NCBI GenBank assembly: GCA_019244945.1 | Contig: JAFASD010000037.1 | Span: forward strand, 1 to 15,063 | Reading direction: 5' to 3' | From: Acidobacteriaceae bacterium | Lineage (GTDB): Bacteria > Acidobacteriota > Terriglobia > Bryobacterales > Bryobacteraceae | DNA: 15,063 nucleotides | Shown: in pieces, positions 1 to 8,504 of the stretch | How positions within the stretch are numbered: position 1 is the first letter of the stretch | Layout: the number at the start of each line of letters is the position of its first letter | Translations under genes and position numbers: made by a program | Notes under the pieces: model-generated | The model's database searches: none | Told to the model about the DNA's origin: nothing | The model's input: only the letters and a program-made list of their open reading frames with translations

Positions 1-203
1 TATTCGGCATTCTGGCGGGCTTCACGCTCGCTGCCGCGCTGGGTCGTCTGGCGTCTGCGCAGCTGTTCCAGGTCAGCCCATTTGATCCTGTGACGTTCGC
101 GTTGACTGCGCTGGTGCTCAGTGTGGCTGCGTTGATTGCCGCCTGCATTCCGGCATGGCGCGCGACGCGCGTCGATCCTGTCACTGCGCTTCGAAATGAG
201 TAA
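1..203 (+). CDS. FtsX/MacB-type permease, C-terminal fragment (5' end outside window)
   Basis: Codons read in frame from position 3 to a TAA at 201-203, giving about 66 residues. The fragment has a hydrophobic segment, the junction 'FQVSPFDP', a second hydrophobic segment, and an ending of the form 'P.WRATRVDPVTALRNE'. That 'R..R.DP..ALR.E' ending is the usual C-terminus of FtsX-like permeases of the MacB family, and the neighbouring minus-strand permease ends the same way (ALRYE). By family knowledge it is an inner-membrane permease with a large periplasmic domain. In Acidobacteria these often occur without a partnered ATPase, and none is visible here. The gene ends two bases before the stop of the convergent permease, so no terminator fits between them. 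Only the last transmembrane segments are visible, so whether the protein is of the duplicated type is inference. Confidence 0.85.
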   Translation, partial: FGILAGFTLAAALGRLASAQLFQVSPFDPVTFALTALVLSVAALIAACIPAWRATRVDPVTALRNE

Positions 204-205
204 TG

Positions 206-2646
206 TCATTCATACCGCAACGCCTTCATCGGATCGATTTGCGATGCCCGAAGCGCAGGCCGAACACAAGCCAGAAGGCCGATCAAAAACATTGCGCCGA
301 TTACTGAAACAAACGAGAGCGGATCAAACGGTGAAACACCCCAGATCATGGTCTGCAGAATGTGACTGAAGGCTAAGCTGCCTGCGACCCCGATCGCGGC
401 GCCGATCCCCAACAACTTGGCCCCTGTTCGCAGAATCATGCCCAAAATGTTCCAACGATGCGCGCCCAGCGCCATGCGAACTCCGATCTCTTGCGTCTGG
501 CGCAGAACCGAGTAGTTGATGACGGCGTAAATGCCCAGCATCGCGAGGAGCAAGCCCAGTCCCGCGAACACGCCGAAAAGGAACAGGCTGAAGCGGGGTT
601 CTGCGTAGCCGCCGCGATCGAGTAACTCGCGCATCGTCCGGATCTCCATCACGGGTTGGTCCGGATCGAGCGAATGGATCCGGGTCTCCAGCGGCTTGAC
701 CAGGCTTGTTGCCGGCACGCTGCCCGTCGCCAACAACGTCGCTGACAAACCCACATAACCGCCTGCCGAAAACGGAACCAGACTTCCGGCATAGTCTCGC
801 GGCGAAGCCCGATATTATGCAGATCGCTCACCACGCCTGCGATTTCGAAAGCATCATTCGGAAGCTGTTCGGGCGGTTTGCGCAAATCCGGTAAACGAAC
901 GGTCTGGCCGATCGCGCTGCCGTTTGGAAAAAAGAGTTTCGCGAACTTCTCATTGACTAGCGCGAGCTGTTTCGCCGAGCGGACGTCGTCGGCTGTAAGG
1001 AACCGTCCTTGCAGCAGGCGAAGGTTGACCATCGCGGGATACACCTCGCTGATCTGACTCACTACGACGCCTCTTTTGGATTGAACCGAACTTCCGGGCA
1101 CGACGACGCCCGACCCGAAATAGACGAACGGATGAACGGATTGATTGAGCGCGATATCCTTCAGGCCGGGTATTTGCCGGGCCCGCTCCAACAGCTCAAA
1201 GAAGAACGCGTTTCGAGCTTCACGGGTCGGGTATCTTCGATCCGGCAGAGGAATCGTCATGGTTAGTACATTTTCCGGGCGCGTGCCAACCTGCACTTGC
1301 TCGAGCCGAAGCAGTGTGCGACCCACAAGACTCGCTGACACCAGAAGGATCATGGCGAGGGCAACTTCCGCGACAACAAAAATGTTGCGAATCCTCGCCT
1401 CGCGAAAAACGCCGCTGACACCACGCCCAGCACTCTTCAAGGCGGAGGCTACGTCCACTCGCCCGGCCTGCAGTGCGGGCGCAAGGCCAAACAGGATCGC
1501 AGCTCCAAGAGAAACGAAAAGCGTAAAGAACAGCACAGGCATGTTGAGAGTTACTTCGGATTCGTCGGGAATCGTGTTCGGCGGAACAATGGCAAGAATG
1601 GCGCGAAGACTGACAAAGGCGAGTACAGCGCCGAGAACGCCCGCGCTGAGCCCGATGAAGGCGCTTTCGGTCAGCAGTTGACGAATCAGACGCATCCTCC
1701 CAGCGCCGAGCGATGCGCGCACAGCAATCTCGCGTCTCCGCGCTGCGGCGCGAGCGAGCAAAAGGCTCGAAACATTCGTACAGGCGATAAGCAGCAAGAG
1801 ACTCACTGCGCCGAATAGAATCCAGAGGGAGTGCCGGATGCCGCTCGGGAAAGTCTCATAAAAGTTATTGAGGACGATCTGGAACTTCGTTACGTGCTCG
1901 CTGCTGCTGCGGGTGATCATGTCTTGGAGAATCGGATGCAAATTGGTTTTCGCTTCCGAATCCGTAATCCCGGGTTTCAAACGGCCCATGACGAAGATGC
2001 CCCGGACATCCTCGACAAAGCGCCCGCGCTGAAACACGATTGGAAGATAAACGTCAGCTCCCCGCCACATGAACCGGCGCGGCATGACGCCAATCACGGT
2101 CCGTACTTTGTCGTTGAGCCGCATCTCACGGCCAAGCACGTGTGGATCTCCGCCAAACTGCCGGAGCCAAAATTTGTAGCCAAGAAGAGCGACTGGCGTA
2201 GCATCCGGTCTACCGTCATCCGGTGTGATGTAGCGCCCCAGCAGAGGCCGGACGCCCATCACTTTGAATGTATTCACGGTGACGAAGTTTCCGCGCAGAC
2301 GCAGCGGCTCTCCCGTGCCGGTCCAAAAGACGTCGCTGATCGTGGATGCGATCAGATCTGAAAAGACATGGTTCTGTTCCTTCACCTGGAGATACTGATC
2401 TGGAGTTTCAGGGAAGAAATAGAAGTTCCGATCGGGAACGTTGGCGTAAAAACTGTAGAGCGTTTCCGGATGCGCGTAAGGGAACGGATCAAGAATAACC
2501 CCATAGATCACGCTGAAAATGGCGGTAGTCGCGCCAATTCCCAAGGCAAGCGAAAGGATAGTGGAGGTCGCAAATCCCGGATCGCGAATCAAATTCCGCG
2601 CTCCGAACCGTAGATCCTGAAGGAATTGATCGGCCCACGTCAACAT
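206..2646 (-). CDS. Acidobacterial duplicated orphan (ADOP-type) FtsX/MacB permease, frameshifted
   Basis: An inner-membrane permease with tandem MacB periplasmic and FtsX modules. The N-terminus (MLTWADQFLQDLRFGARNL, then a transmembrane stretch around ALGIGATTAIFSVIYG) and the ending 'QIDPMKALRYE' are typical of this family. The chosen ATG at 2644-2646 has AGGAG six bases upstream (2653-2657); the reading frame extends 11 codons further, but without such a site. The frame runs into junk after 'MPEVWF', while the true C-terminal half continues in another frame from 'PFSAGGYVGLSATLL' to the stop at 206-208. Adding one base at the GG of 774-775 would restore a protein of about 813 residues, a normal length for this family. 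The cause may be a real lesion or a base-calling error. The FtsX half after the break (FGVFAGLGLLLAMLGIYAV, EIGVRMALGA) looks undamaged. Transport substrate is unknown, and no ATPase gene is adjacent. It lies 93 bp downstream of the VWFA-like gene on the same strand. Confidence 0.88.
774..775 (-). other. Frameshift point in the ADOP permease
   Basis: On the minus strand the codons read E-V-W-F and then lose the frame. Family-like sequence resumes as P-F-S-A-G-G-Y in the frame shifted by one base. Changing the plus-strand GG at 774-775 to GGG (minus strand TTCCG to TTCCCG) joins the two reading frames smoothly. A one-base loss in a short homopolymer explains the break. Confidence 0.75.
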
Positions 2647-2652
2647 GAAGAA

Positions 2653-2657
2653 CTCCT
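2653..2657 (-). promoter_or_regulatory. Shine-Dalgarno site of the ADOP permease
   Basis: AGGAG on the minus strand, six bases before the ATG at 2644-2646. It decides the start in favour of this ATG over the codon at 2677-2679. Confidence 0.75.
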
Positions 2658-2739
2658 GAGACGGAATGTTCAAACACAATCTTATTCCCGGATCGCTGGG
2701 CGGAATACCACGCGCCCTGAGCAGTCTTACGAGGTCAGC

Positions 2740-3747
2740 TCAATTGCCGCTCAAAATATAACCTGGACGGGAATACGCCATCGCTCCCGGAACACCCACA
2801 TCCACTTTGATCTCGTGATAACCGGATTCGCGCAGATCGGGCGAGAAGCTCAAAAGATACATGCTCCTCAATTCCGTTCCAATGATGCCGATCGCGTCCT
2901 CAAGCTGCCGTTGTTTGCGAAAGTGAAGCTGAACTCCTCCGGTGCTAGCCGTCAGCACGGAAAAGGCATCTTTGCCGGCCGCGGATTCGGCGCCGCGCTT
3001 CAACGCTGGAATCAATTTAGTGAGCTCAGTACTCGCTTCATAGCCGCCTTTATATCCTTGGCTGCCCAGACCTCGCAAGGAGAACGTCTCGGACACAAAT
3101 TTCTTTCCAAATTCCGGAAGAGCCACGGCATAGATCGATACGTTTTCTCTTTCTGCCTGCTCGGCCAGCTTTGTGACCGATTCCTGACTACCACGATCGT
3201 CCGGCTGCCCGATAAACAACAACACTCGCGTACGGGAGCTGGGCCGCTGTTTCAACAACTCGATGGCGCGCAGACCGGCGTCGAGGAGAGGAGCTTGATC
3301 GCCTGCTGCTTGAATTGCCTTCAGAACAGCACGCACATCGCCCGATTCGAACCGTTTGGCCAGGGTGATCTGGTCGCCGTACGTCAGAACGGCTACTTCG
3401 CCGTCCTCCCCGGCAAGCGACGTATCGATCACGCTTCCGGTTCTTGCGATGAACGGCAGATAGGGACGAGCTTCCTCGTTTGCCTGAATCGCCACGGCGA
3501 GCGAAAGCGGTGCCCACTCGATATCCAGATTGATCTTCTGCAAGCGCCCCTTGTCATACAGACGAAAATCACTCGGTTGCAATCCGAAAACGAATCTGCC
3601 TTCTTTCGAAAACACCAGCGTTTGAGCAGTGACCAAACGCACCGGCACGCGGATCGCAGTCGGGTTTTGCGCGGAAACGAGCGTGCTCAACTGTAATGCC
3701 ACAACAGCGAACCCCGAAATCGCTGGCGCGCGCAACTGCGACCTCAC
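2740..3747 (-). CDS. Secreted VWFA-related acidobacterial-type protein with degenerate metal site
   Basis: 335 residues. Residues 1-26 look like a signal peptide (basic start, hydrophobic core, STLVSA before QN), so the protein is probably exported. The rest has the layout of the acidobacterial VWFA-related family: an opening beta region with 'VPVRLVTAQTLVFSKEGRFV', 'L.PSDF.LYD.G..Q', then a VWA-like fold with 'VAVLTYGDQITL', 'LLDAGLRAIELL', 'RVLLFIGQPDDRGS', 'NVSIYAVAL' and a final 'YLLSFSPD....GYHEIKV'. The metal-binding DxSxS motif expected near residue 85 is replaced by 'AVAIQANEEA', so metal-dependent ligand binding of the classical kind is doubtful. The start codon is GTG with only a weak upstream purine stretch, so the exact start is less sure than the reading frame. 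Function is unknown. It shares a 59-bp divergent gap with the GH13 gene and may be cotranscribed with the permease 93 bp downstream. Confidence 0.85.
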   Translation of the reverse strand: MRSQLRAPAISGFAVVALQLSTLVSAQNPTAIRVPVRLVTAQTLVFSKEGRFVFGLQPSDFRLYDKGRLQKINLDIEWAPLSLAVAIQANEEARPYLPFIARTGSVIDTSLAGEDGEVAVLTYGDQITLAKRFESGDVRAVLKAIQAAGDQAPLLDAGLRAIELLKQRPSSRTRVLLFIGQPDDRGSQESVTKLAEQAERENVSIYAVALPEFGKKFVSETFSLRGLGSQGYKGGYEASTELTKLIPALKRGAESAAGKDAFSVLTASTGGVQLHFRKQRQLEDAIGIIGTELRSMYLLSFSPDLRESGYHEIKVDVGVPGAMAYSRPGYILSGN

Positions 3748-3806
3748 ACTTCGATCTTATCCGCCCGCGAAGGCATCGTGATCTAATTACGCTGAGGAGA
3801 TAGAAG

Positions 3807-5537
3807 ATGTGGTCACTGAATAAGGGCCTTGTTGCGGGCTTTCTAACGTGCACTCTCGGCTCGCTGTGGTGTGCTCGATGCGTTGCTCAAGAATCCCAGC
3901 AAAGCGCCGATCCCTGGTGGAAGCACGCCGTGATCTACGAGATTTATCCCCGCAGCTTCCAGGATTCGAACGGCGACGGCATCGGGGACCTCAACGGCAT
4001 CACTCAGCGCCTCGATTACTTGAAAGATTTGGGAGTGGATGCGATCTGGATCGCTCCTTGCTACCCTTCGCCGCAAGTCGATTTCGGCTATGACATCTCC
4101 GACTACCAGAACATCGATCCCATGTACGGCACGCTGGCCGATTTCGACCGGCTTACGGCAGAAGCCAAGAAACGCAACATTCGCGTCATTATGGATGCGG
4201 TCTTAAACCACACCTCCGACAAGCACGCGTGGTTTACCGAATCGGCAAGCTCCCGCACCAATCCGAAAAGCGATTGGTACGTTTGGCGCGACGGCAAAGG
4301 TCCTGGCCAGCCTCCGAATAACTGGCTGAGCACCTTCGGTCACTCCGCCTGGCAGTTCAACCCCAAAAGGGATCAATACTACTATCACTACTTCTATATC
4401 CAGCAACCGGACTTGAACTGGCGTAATCCGGAGGTGGAAAACGCAGTGTTCAACATGCTCCGCTTTTGGCTGGACCGCGGAGTCGCCGGATTCCGCCTGG
4501 ATGCCATCCCGACATTATTCGAAGATCCGTCGCTGAAGGATGAAAAAGTACTCCCGGGAAAGAACAAGTTCGGCGACCCTAACGAATCCACAGAACTGCA
4601 GGAAAATCTGTCCGAATGTCACGACGTCATACGACGAATGCGGTCCATGGCCGATACATACCCCGATAACCGCGTACTGATCGGCGAGACGTACTTGCCC
4701 AATGTCGAAGAGCTAGACAAGTGGTATGGCGGCGAAAAGCATGATGAATTGGATTTGCCCATGGACATGCAGGTGGGATTTGAGCCCAAGCTCGATGCCA
4801 ATGAATTTCGCAAACGCATTAGCGACGCCGAGACGAAAATTCATGGGAGCCACCCTCTGTTTGTGTTTGACAATCACGACAACCCACGTTCCGCATACCG
4901 CTACGGAGACGGCGTACACAACAAAGCGATAGACCAGATGCTCGCGACCATCCTCTTCACCACGCGCTCAACGGCCCTGATGTATTACGGCGATGAAATC
5001 GAAATGCCAACGACGGTACCCACCAGCAAGGCGCAAGTGAAGGATCCCATCGGCATCACCGGTTGGCCGAAAGAGAAGGGCCGCGATGGCGAGCGCACTC
5101 CCATGCAGTGGAACGGCTCTACCGCGGCTGGTTTCAGCACCAACCCAAAGACCTGGCTTCCTGTTGCCGCGGATTACAAGCGAGTGAATGTCGAGGCCGA
5201 GTCGAAAGACCCCGATTCCATGCTGAATTGGTACAAGAAGCTGATCGCTCTTCGCCGCAGCAATCCTGCGCTTCACGACGGTGAAATGAAGATGCTCGAT
5301 GTGGGCAATCAGCAGGTGGTCGCGTGGAGCCGCACCGCGCCGGACGGCAAAGTCATCGTCGTGGCGTGCAGCTTCACCGCTCAGCCCCAGGTTGTTTCCT
5401 TCGACACCGCGCTCGGCGGATCAGGCAAAACGGCCACGACACTGGCTGCGAGCGGCGGCGCCGGACAGAAAAACGCGGTTAATCTGAATTCCGTTTCTCT
5501 CGCCGCTTTCGGCAGTATTGTCGCGGAAGTGAACTGA
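3807..5537 (+). CDS. GH13 alpha-glucosidase / oligo-1,6-glucosidase-like enzyme with signal peptide
   Basis: 576 residues. The first 27 or so (MWSLNKGLVAGFLTCTLGSL, then WCARCVA) look like a signal peptide, which suggests an exported enzyme. The mature part is a complete GH13 barrel: 'YEIYPRSFQDSNGDG' near 44-58, 'DAVLNH' at 130-135 (region I), 'QPDLNW' at 200-205 (region V), 'GFRLDAI' with nucleophile Asp232, 'LIGETY' with acid/base Glu294, and 'FDNHDNPR' with Asp358 stabilising the transition state. All catalytic residues are present. A C-terminal beta domain follows from about 480. By family it hydrolyses short alpha-glucosides such as maltose, isomaltose or sucrose-type substrates, or transfers glucosyl units; the exact specificity cannot be read by eye. 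The ATG is preceded by GAGGAGA at 3794-3800, an ideal spacing. The amidase gene begins five bases after its stop, so the two are likely cotranscribed. Confidence 0.92.
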   Translation: MWSLNKGLVAGFLTCTLGSLWCARCVAQESQQSADPWWKHAVIYEIYPRSFQDSNGDGIGDLNGITQRLDYLKDLGVDAIWIAPCYPSPQVDFGYDISDYQNIDPMYGTLADFDRLTAEAKKRNIRVIMDAVLNHTSDKHAWFTESASSRTNPKSDWYVWRDGKGPGQPPNNWLSTFGHSAWQFNPKRDQYYYHYFYIQQPDLNWRNPEVENAVFNMLRFWLDRGVAGFRLDAIPTLFEDPSLKDEKVLPGKNKFGDPNESTELQENLSECHDVIRRMRSMADTYPDNRVLIGETYLPNVEELDKWYGGEKHDELDLPMDMQVGFEPKLDANEFRKRISDAETKIHGSHPLFVFDNHDNPRSAYRYGDGVHNKAIDQMLATILFTTRSTALMYYGDEIEMPTTVPTSKAQVKDPIGITGWPKEKGRDGERTPMQWNGSTAAGFSTNPKTWLPVAADYKRVNVEAESKDPDSMLNWYKKLIALRRSNPALHDGEMKMLDVGNQQVVAWSRTAPDGKVIVVACSFTAQPQVVSFDTALGGSGKTATTLAASGGAGQKNAVNLNSVSLAAFGSIVAEVN

Positions 5538-5542
5538 GAGAA

Positions 5543-6901
5543 TTGAACGTTCGCGAAATCGGACGGCTGCTCAGAAACCGCAAGATCTCTTGCGTCGAGC
5601 TGATTCAAGAAACCCTCGCAGACATCTCGAAACGGGATGTCTTCCGATCCCTGATTACGATCACGGCCGATCAGGCTCTCGGCGAGGCGGCGGAGCGCGA
5701 TCAAGAGCTTGCGCAGGGCATAGACCGAGGCCCGCTTCACGGAATCCCCACCGCACATAAAGACCTGTTCTACACGCGAGGCGTCCTCACCACCGGAGGG
5801 TCACTGATCTTCCGCAATTTCGTGCCTGAGTTTAATGCGACCGTCGTCGAAAAGCTGAAAACAGCAGGGGCGATCTCCATCGGCAAAGCGAACCTTCATG
5901 AGCTTGCTTATGGCATCACTTCGAAAAACCCGCATTATGGCTTCGTTCTGAATCCTCGAGATGTAACTCGCATCGCGGGTGGCTCGAGTGGTGGCTCTGC
6001 GGCTTTGATAGCCGCTGGTTTTATCCCTGTCTCGCTCGGGACCGATACCGGCGGCTCCATTCGCATCCCTGCCTCGTACTGCGGCATCGTGGGCCTGAAA
6101 CCAACTTATGGGCGGGTCAGCGTGCGCGGCGTTCTGCCCTTGGCTTTCAGCCTTGATCATGTCGGTCCACTTGCGTCCTGCATTGAGGATTGCGCTCTCG
6201 TCATGAATGCAATCGCGGGCGACAAGGACGTCGATTTCAATCTCGCGCCCCTACACGATCTGCGAGGTGTAAAAGTGGGCGTTCCGAAAAACTTCTTCTT
6301 CGATGGCGTTTCAGAAGAGATCGCTACAGCGGTGAAGAAGAGCATCGCCGAACTCCGCCGCGAAGGCGCTTTTGTTTCGGAAGTGCAAGTCCCTAATCTC
6401 CGGGATGCAAATTTCGCGGCCCGCATCGTCCAACTTGCCGAGACAGCCGCGCTCTACGCGCATCACACAGATCCTGCTCTGTTCGGCGAAGATGTTTGGG
6501 CGCTGATCCAGCAAGGCAAGACCATCGCGGGTCACGATTACGTGAATGCGCAACGCCTCCGCACCACCTTCCGCCGGGAATTCGATGCTCTCTGGAAAAA
6601 AATCGACGTCCTGATTGCGCCGGCCACTCCGATTGCCGCCCCGCACCTGGATGAGACGCGCGTGAGGATCGGAAACGAAGAGGAAGATGTACGCATGGCG
6701 TCAACCCGGCTGGTTCGAGCCATGAATTACACCGGTGAACCCGCTTTATCCATGCCCTGCGGCCAAACCTCCGCCGGACTGCCCATCGGATTGCAGTTGA
6801 TCAGCCGGCCATTCAGTGAGCCAAGGCTGTTGCAGATTGCAAAAACGCTCGAAGCAGTTGTTAGCTGGACGCACTCTCGAGCGGCAGGCCCGAATCTTTG
6901 A
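5543..6901 (+). CDS. Amidase-signature family enzyme (GatA-like fold)
   Basis: 452 residues with the full Ser-cisSer-Lys triad of the amidase-signature family: Lys73 in 'HGIPTAHKDLF', cis-Ser148 in 'GGSSGGSAAL', and nucleophile Ser172 in 'GTDTGGSIRIPAS'. The spacings (99 and 24) match those known for GatA and FAAH. The nearby 'GIVGLKPTYGRVS' and 'HVGPLA' are also diagnostic. The closest familiar relative is the A subunit of glutamyl/aspartyl-tRNA amidotransferase, but no gatB or gatC is present and the protein is somewhat short, so a stand-alone amidase acting on an unknown amide is more likely. The start is TTG, five bases after the GH13 stop, with GAGAG overlapping the end of that gene; no better in-frame ATG precedes the conserved region. 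No signal peptide is visible, so it is probably cytoplasmic. Its last 41 bases overlap the convergent rhodanese gene. Confidence 0.9.
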   Translation: MNVREIGRLLRNRKISCVELIQETLADISKRDVFRSLITITADQALGEAAERDQELAQGIDRGPLHGIPTAHKDLFYTRGVLTTGGSLIFRNFVPEFNATVVEKLKTAGAISIGKANLHELAYGITSKNPHYGFVLNPRDVTRIAGGSSGGSAALIAAGFIPVSLGTDTGGSIRIPASYCGIVGLKPTYGRVSVRGVLPLAFSLDHVGPLASCIEDCALVMNAIAGDKDVDFNLAPLHDLRGVKVGVPKNFFFDGVSEEIATAVKKSIAELRREGAFVSEVQVPNLRDANFAARIVQLAETAALYAHHTDPALFGEDVWALIQQGKTIAGHDYVNAQRLRTTFRREFDALWKKIDVLIAPATPIAAPHLDETRVRIGNEEEDVRMASTRLVRAMNYTGEPALSMPCGQTSAGLPIGLQLISRPFSEPRLLQIAKTLEAVVSWTHSRAAGPNL

Positions 6902-7241
6902 TCGCTCGCCAGCCGCCGTCGAGCGAAATAATATTTCGATAGCCCATTTTCTGAAGATTGTCCGTCGCCAGGGCCGAACGGTATCCACCACCGCAGTAGA
7001 GCACCAGCTTCGTGTCCTTATCCGGAAAGGTCGTTTCGATGTCGCGTTCGATAATTCCCTTGCTGAGGTGAATGGCGCCCGCCGCATGAGCGGCTTGCCA
7101 CTCGTGATCTTCGCGGACATCCACCAGTTGCCCGGCTTGCCCGGTTTCACGGAGCCGCTTGTATTCTTCTATATCGATCTCGTGAATGCGTTTCTTGGCG
7201 TCGCTGACTAGCGCCAGAAAGCCCTCGCTATGATGTTTCAT
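6861..7241 (-). CDS. Single-domain rhodanese-like sulfurtransferase
   Basis: 126 residues, about one rhodanese domain. Conserved points are 'LVDVREDHEW' (39-48), 'AGAIHLSKG' (54-62), the active-site loop 'YCGGGYRS' with Cys83, and 'GYRNIISLDGGW' (100-111). In this family the cysteine carries a persulfide and passes sulfur to cyanide, thiols or protein partners; the physiological acceptor here is unknown. The start is an ATG at 7239-7241 whose first base is the last base of the murA stop codon (TGATG on the minus strand), with AAAGGA a few bases upstream inside murA. That arrangement predicts translational coupling to murA. A TTG one codon earlier is possible but less likely. The 3' end overlaps the convergent amidase gene by 41 bp. 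Confidence 0.9.
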   Translation of the reverse strand: MKHHSEGFLALVSDAKKRIHEIDIEEYKRLRETGQAGQLVDVREDHEWQAAHAAGAIHLSKGIIERDIETTFPDKDTKLVLYCGGGYRSALATDNLQKMGYRNIISLDGGWRAIKDSGLPLESASS

Positions 7242-8494
7242 CAAATCCTTTCTATTCGAGCGCCGGCCCCGGCGAGTTTTTCCTCGATCCGCTCATAGCC
7301 TCGGTCCATGTGGTAGACACGATCAATAATCGTCTCGCCTTGCGCCACCAGCGCAGCTAAAACCAGGGAGGCACTGGCTCGCAAATCCGACGCGAGCACC
7401 TGCGCCCCGGTCAGCCGCTCTTCCCCGGCAACAATTGCCTGCCTTCCTTCAATCCGTATGTTGGCGCCCATCCGAGCCAGCTCGAGAGCATGCATGAAGC
7501 GATTCTCAAAGATCGTTTCAGTCACGAAGCTGATGCCGTGCGCGGTGGTCATCCAGGCCATGTATTGGGCTTGAAGATCCGTGGCGAAACCCGGATACTC
7601 TTCGGTAGTTACATCGATCGCCGTCGGTCTTCCCGAGCAGCGAACCCGAAGCGCCTCTCCATCTTTCTCTTCCACTTCAGCGCCGGCTTGGCGCATCTTG
7701 ATCGCCAAAGCAGCGACATGTTCCGGCACGCAGTCCTTCACCAGAACGTCACCGCGCGAGATAGCGCCCGCAAGCAGAAAGGTTCCAGCCTCAATCCGGT
7801 CGGGAATGATGGTGTGATCGGTCCCATGCAAGCGCTCCACGCCTTGCACTCTGATGATGGGTGTTCCGGCGCCTTCGATCTTCGCGCCCATTTTGACGAG
7901 CAGATCGGCCAGATCTTTCACTTCCGGCTCTCGCGCGGCGTTTCGAATCACTGTTTCTCCCCGAGCGAGCACTGCCGCCATCAACACGTCTTCCGTGCCC
8001 GTCACGGTGATGCGGTCGAAGTGGATATGGGCGCCACGCAGGCCCTCAGGAGCGTGCGCTTCGACGTACCCATACGACTGCTCGAGAGTCGCGCCGAGCT
8101 GCTCCAAAGCTGACACGTGAAGATTGATCGGCCGCGAGCCGATCGCGCACCCTCCCGGCATGGAAACTCGCGCTCGCCCCGTGCGCCCAACCAGCGGCCC
8201 CAATACGAGGCTCGAGGCACGCATCGTTTTCACCACCTCATAGGGCGCTTCCGGACGATCCAGTGATTTCGCTTCAACCCTTACCGTCGCGTCATCGTGC
8301 GAAACGGACGCGCCCGTGTAGGCGAGCAGGTTTTCCATCGTGAGAATGTCCTTCACCTTCGGGATGCGATGGAGTGTCACCGGCTCCTCTGTCAAAAGAC
8401 AAGCCGCCAGCGCGGGCAAAGCCGAGTTCTTCGAGCCACTCACGGGAAGTTCCCCGCTTAACGGGATACCCCCCGCAATTTTGAACTTGTCCAT
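7241..8494 (-). CDS. murA: UDP-N-acetylglucosamine 1-carboxyvinyltransferase (MurA)
   Basis: 417 residues, the normal MurA length. This cytoplasmic enzyme transfers enolpyruvate from phosphoenolpyruvate to UDP-GlcNAc, the first committed step of peptidoglycan synthesis. Visible landmarks are 'SGSKNSALP' with Lys22 and Asn23, 'KTMRASSLVLGPL' (89-101), the active-site loop 'MPGGCAIGSRP' with Cys116 (equivalent to Cys115 in E. coli, the fosfomycin target), 'EEYPGFATDLQAQ' with Asp306, and 'DRGYERIEEKL' with Arg398 near the end. All catalytic residues are present, and the loop Cys predicts fosfomycin-sensitive chemistry. The ATG is 10 bases after the murQ stop, so the two are probably one transcript; the Shine-Dalgarno is weak, which fits coupling to murQ. 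The stop overlaps the rhodanese ATG by one base. Confidence 0.97.
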   Translation of the reverse strand: MDKFKIAGGIPLSGELPVSGSKNSALPALAACLLTEEPVTLHRIPKVKDILTMENLLAYTGASVSHDDATVRVEAKSLDRPEAPYEVVKTMRASSLVLGPLVGRTGRARVSMPGGCAIGSRPINLHVSALEQLGATLEQSYGYVEAHAPEGLRGAHIHFDRITVTGTEDVLMAAVLARGETVIRNAAREPEVKDLADLLVKMGAKIEGAGTPIIRVQGVERLHGTDHTIIPDRIEAGTFLLAGAISRGDVLVKDCVPEHVAALAIKMRQAGAEVEEKDGEALRVRCSGRPTAIDVTTEEYPGFATDLQAQYMAWMTTAHGISFVTETIFENRFMHALELARMGANIRIEGRQAIVAGEERLTGAQVLASDLRASASLVLAALVAQGETIIDRVYHMDRGYERIEEKLAGAGARIERI

Positions 8495-8504
8495 GAGTCC
8501 GGAA

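Noticed and set aside
2626..3696. Long plus-strand open frame of 356 codons opposite the VWFA-like gene and the permease start
   Set aside because: It is antisense to two genes with clear family signatures, spans the gap between them, and its translation shows no domain pattern; a shadow frame.
7490..8113. Plus-strand open frame of 207 codons opposite murA
   Set aside because: Antisense to an intact murA with all catalytic motifs; composition reflects the GC-rich codon pattern of the real gene.
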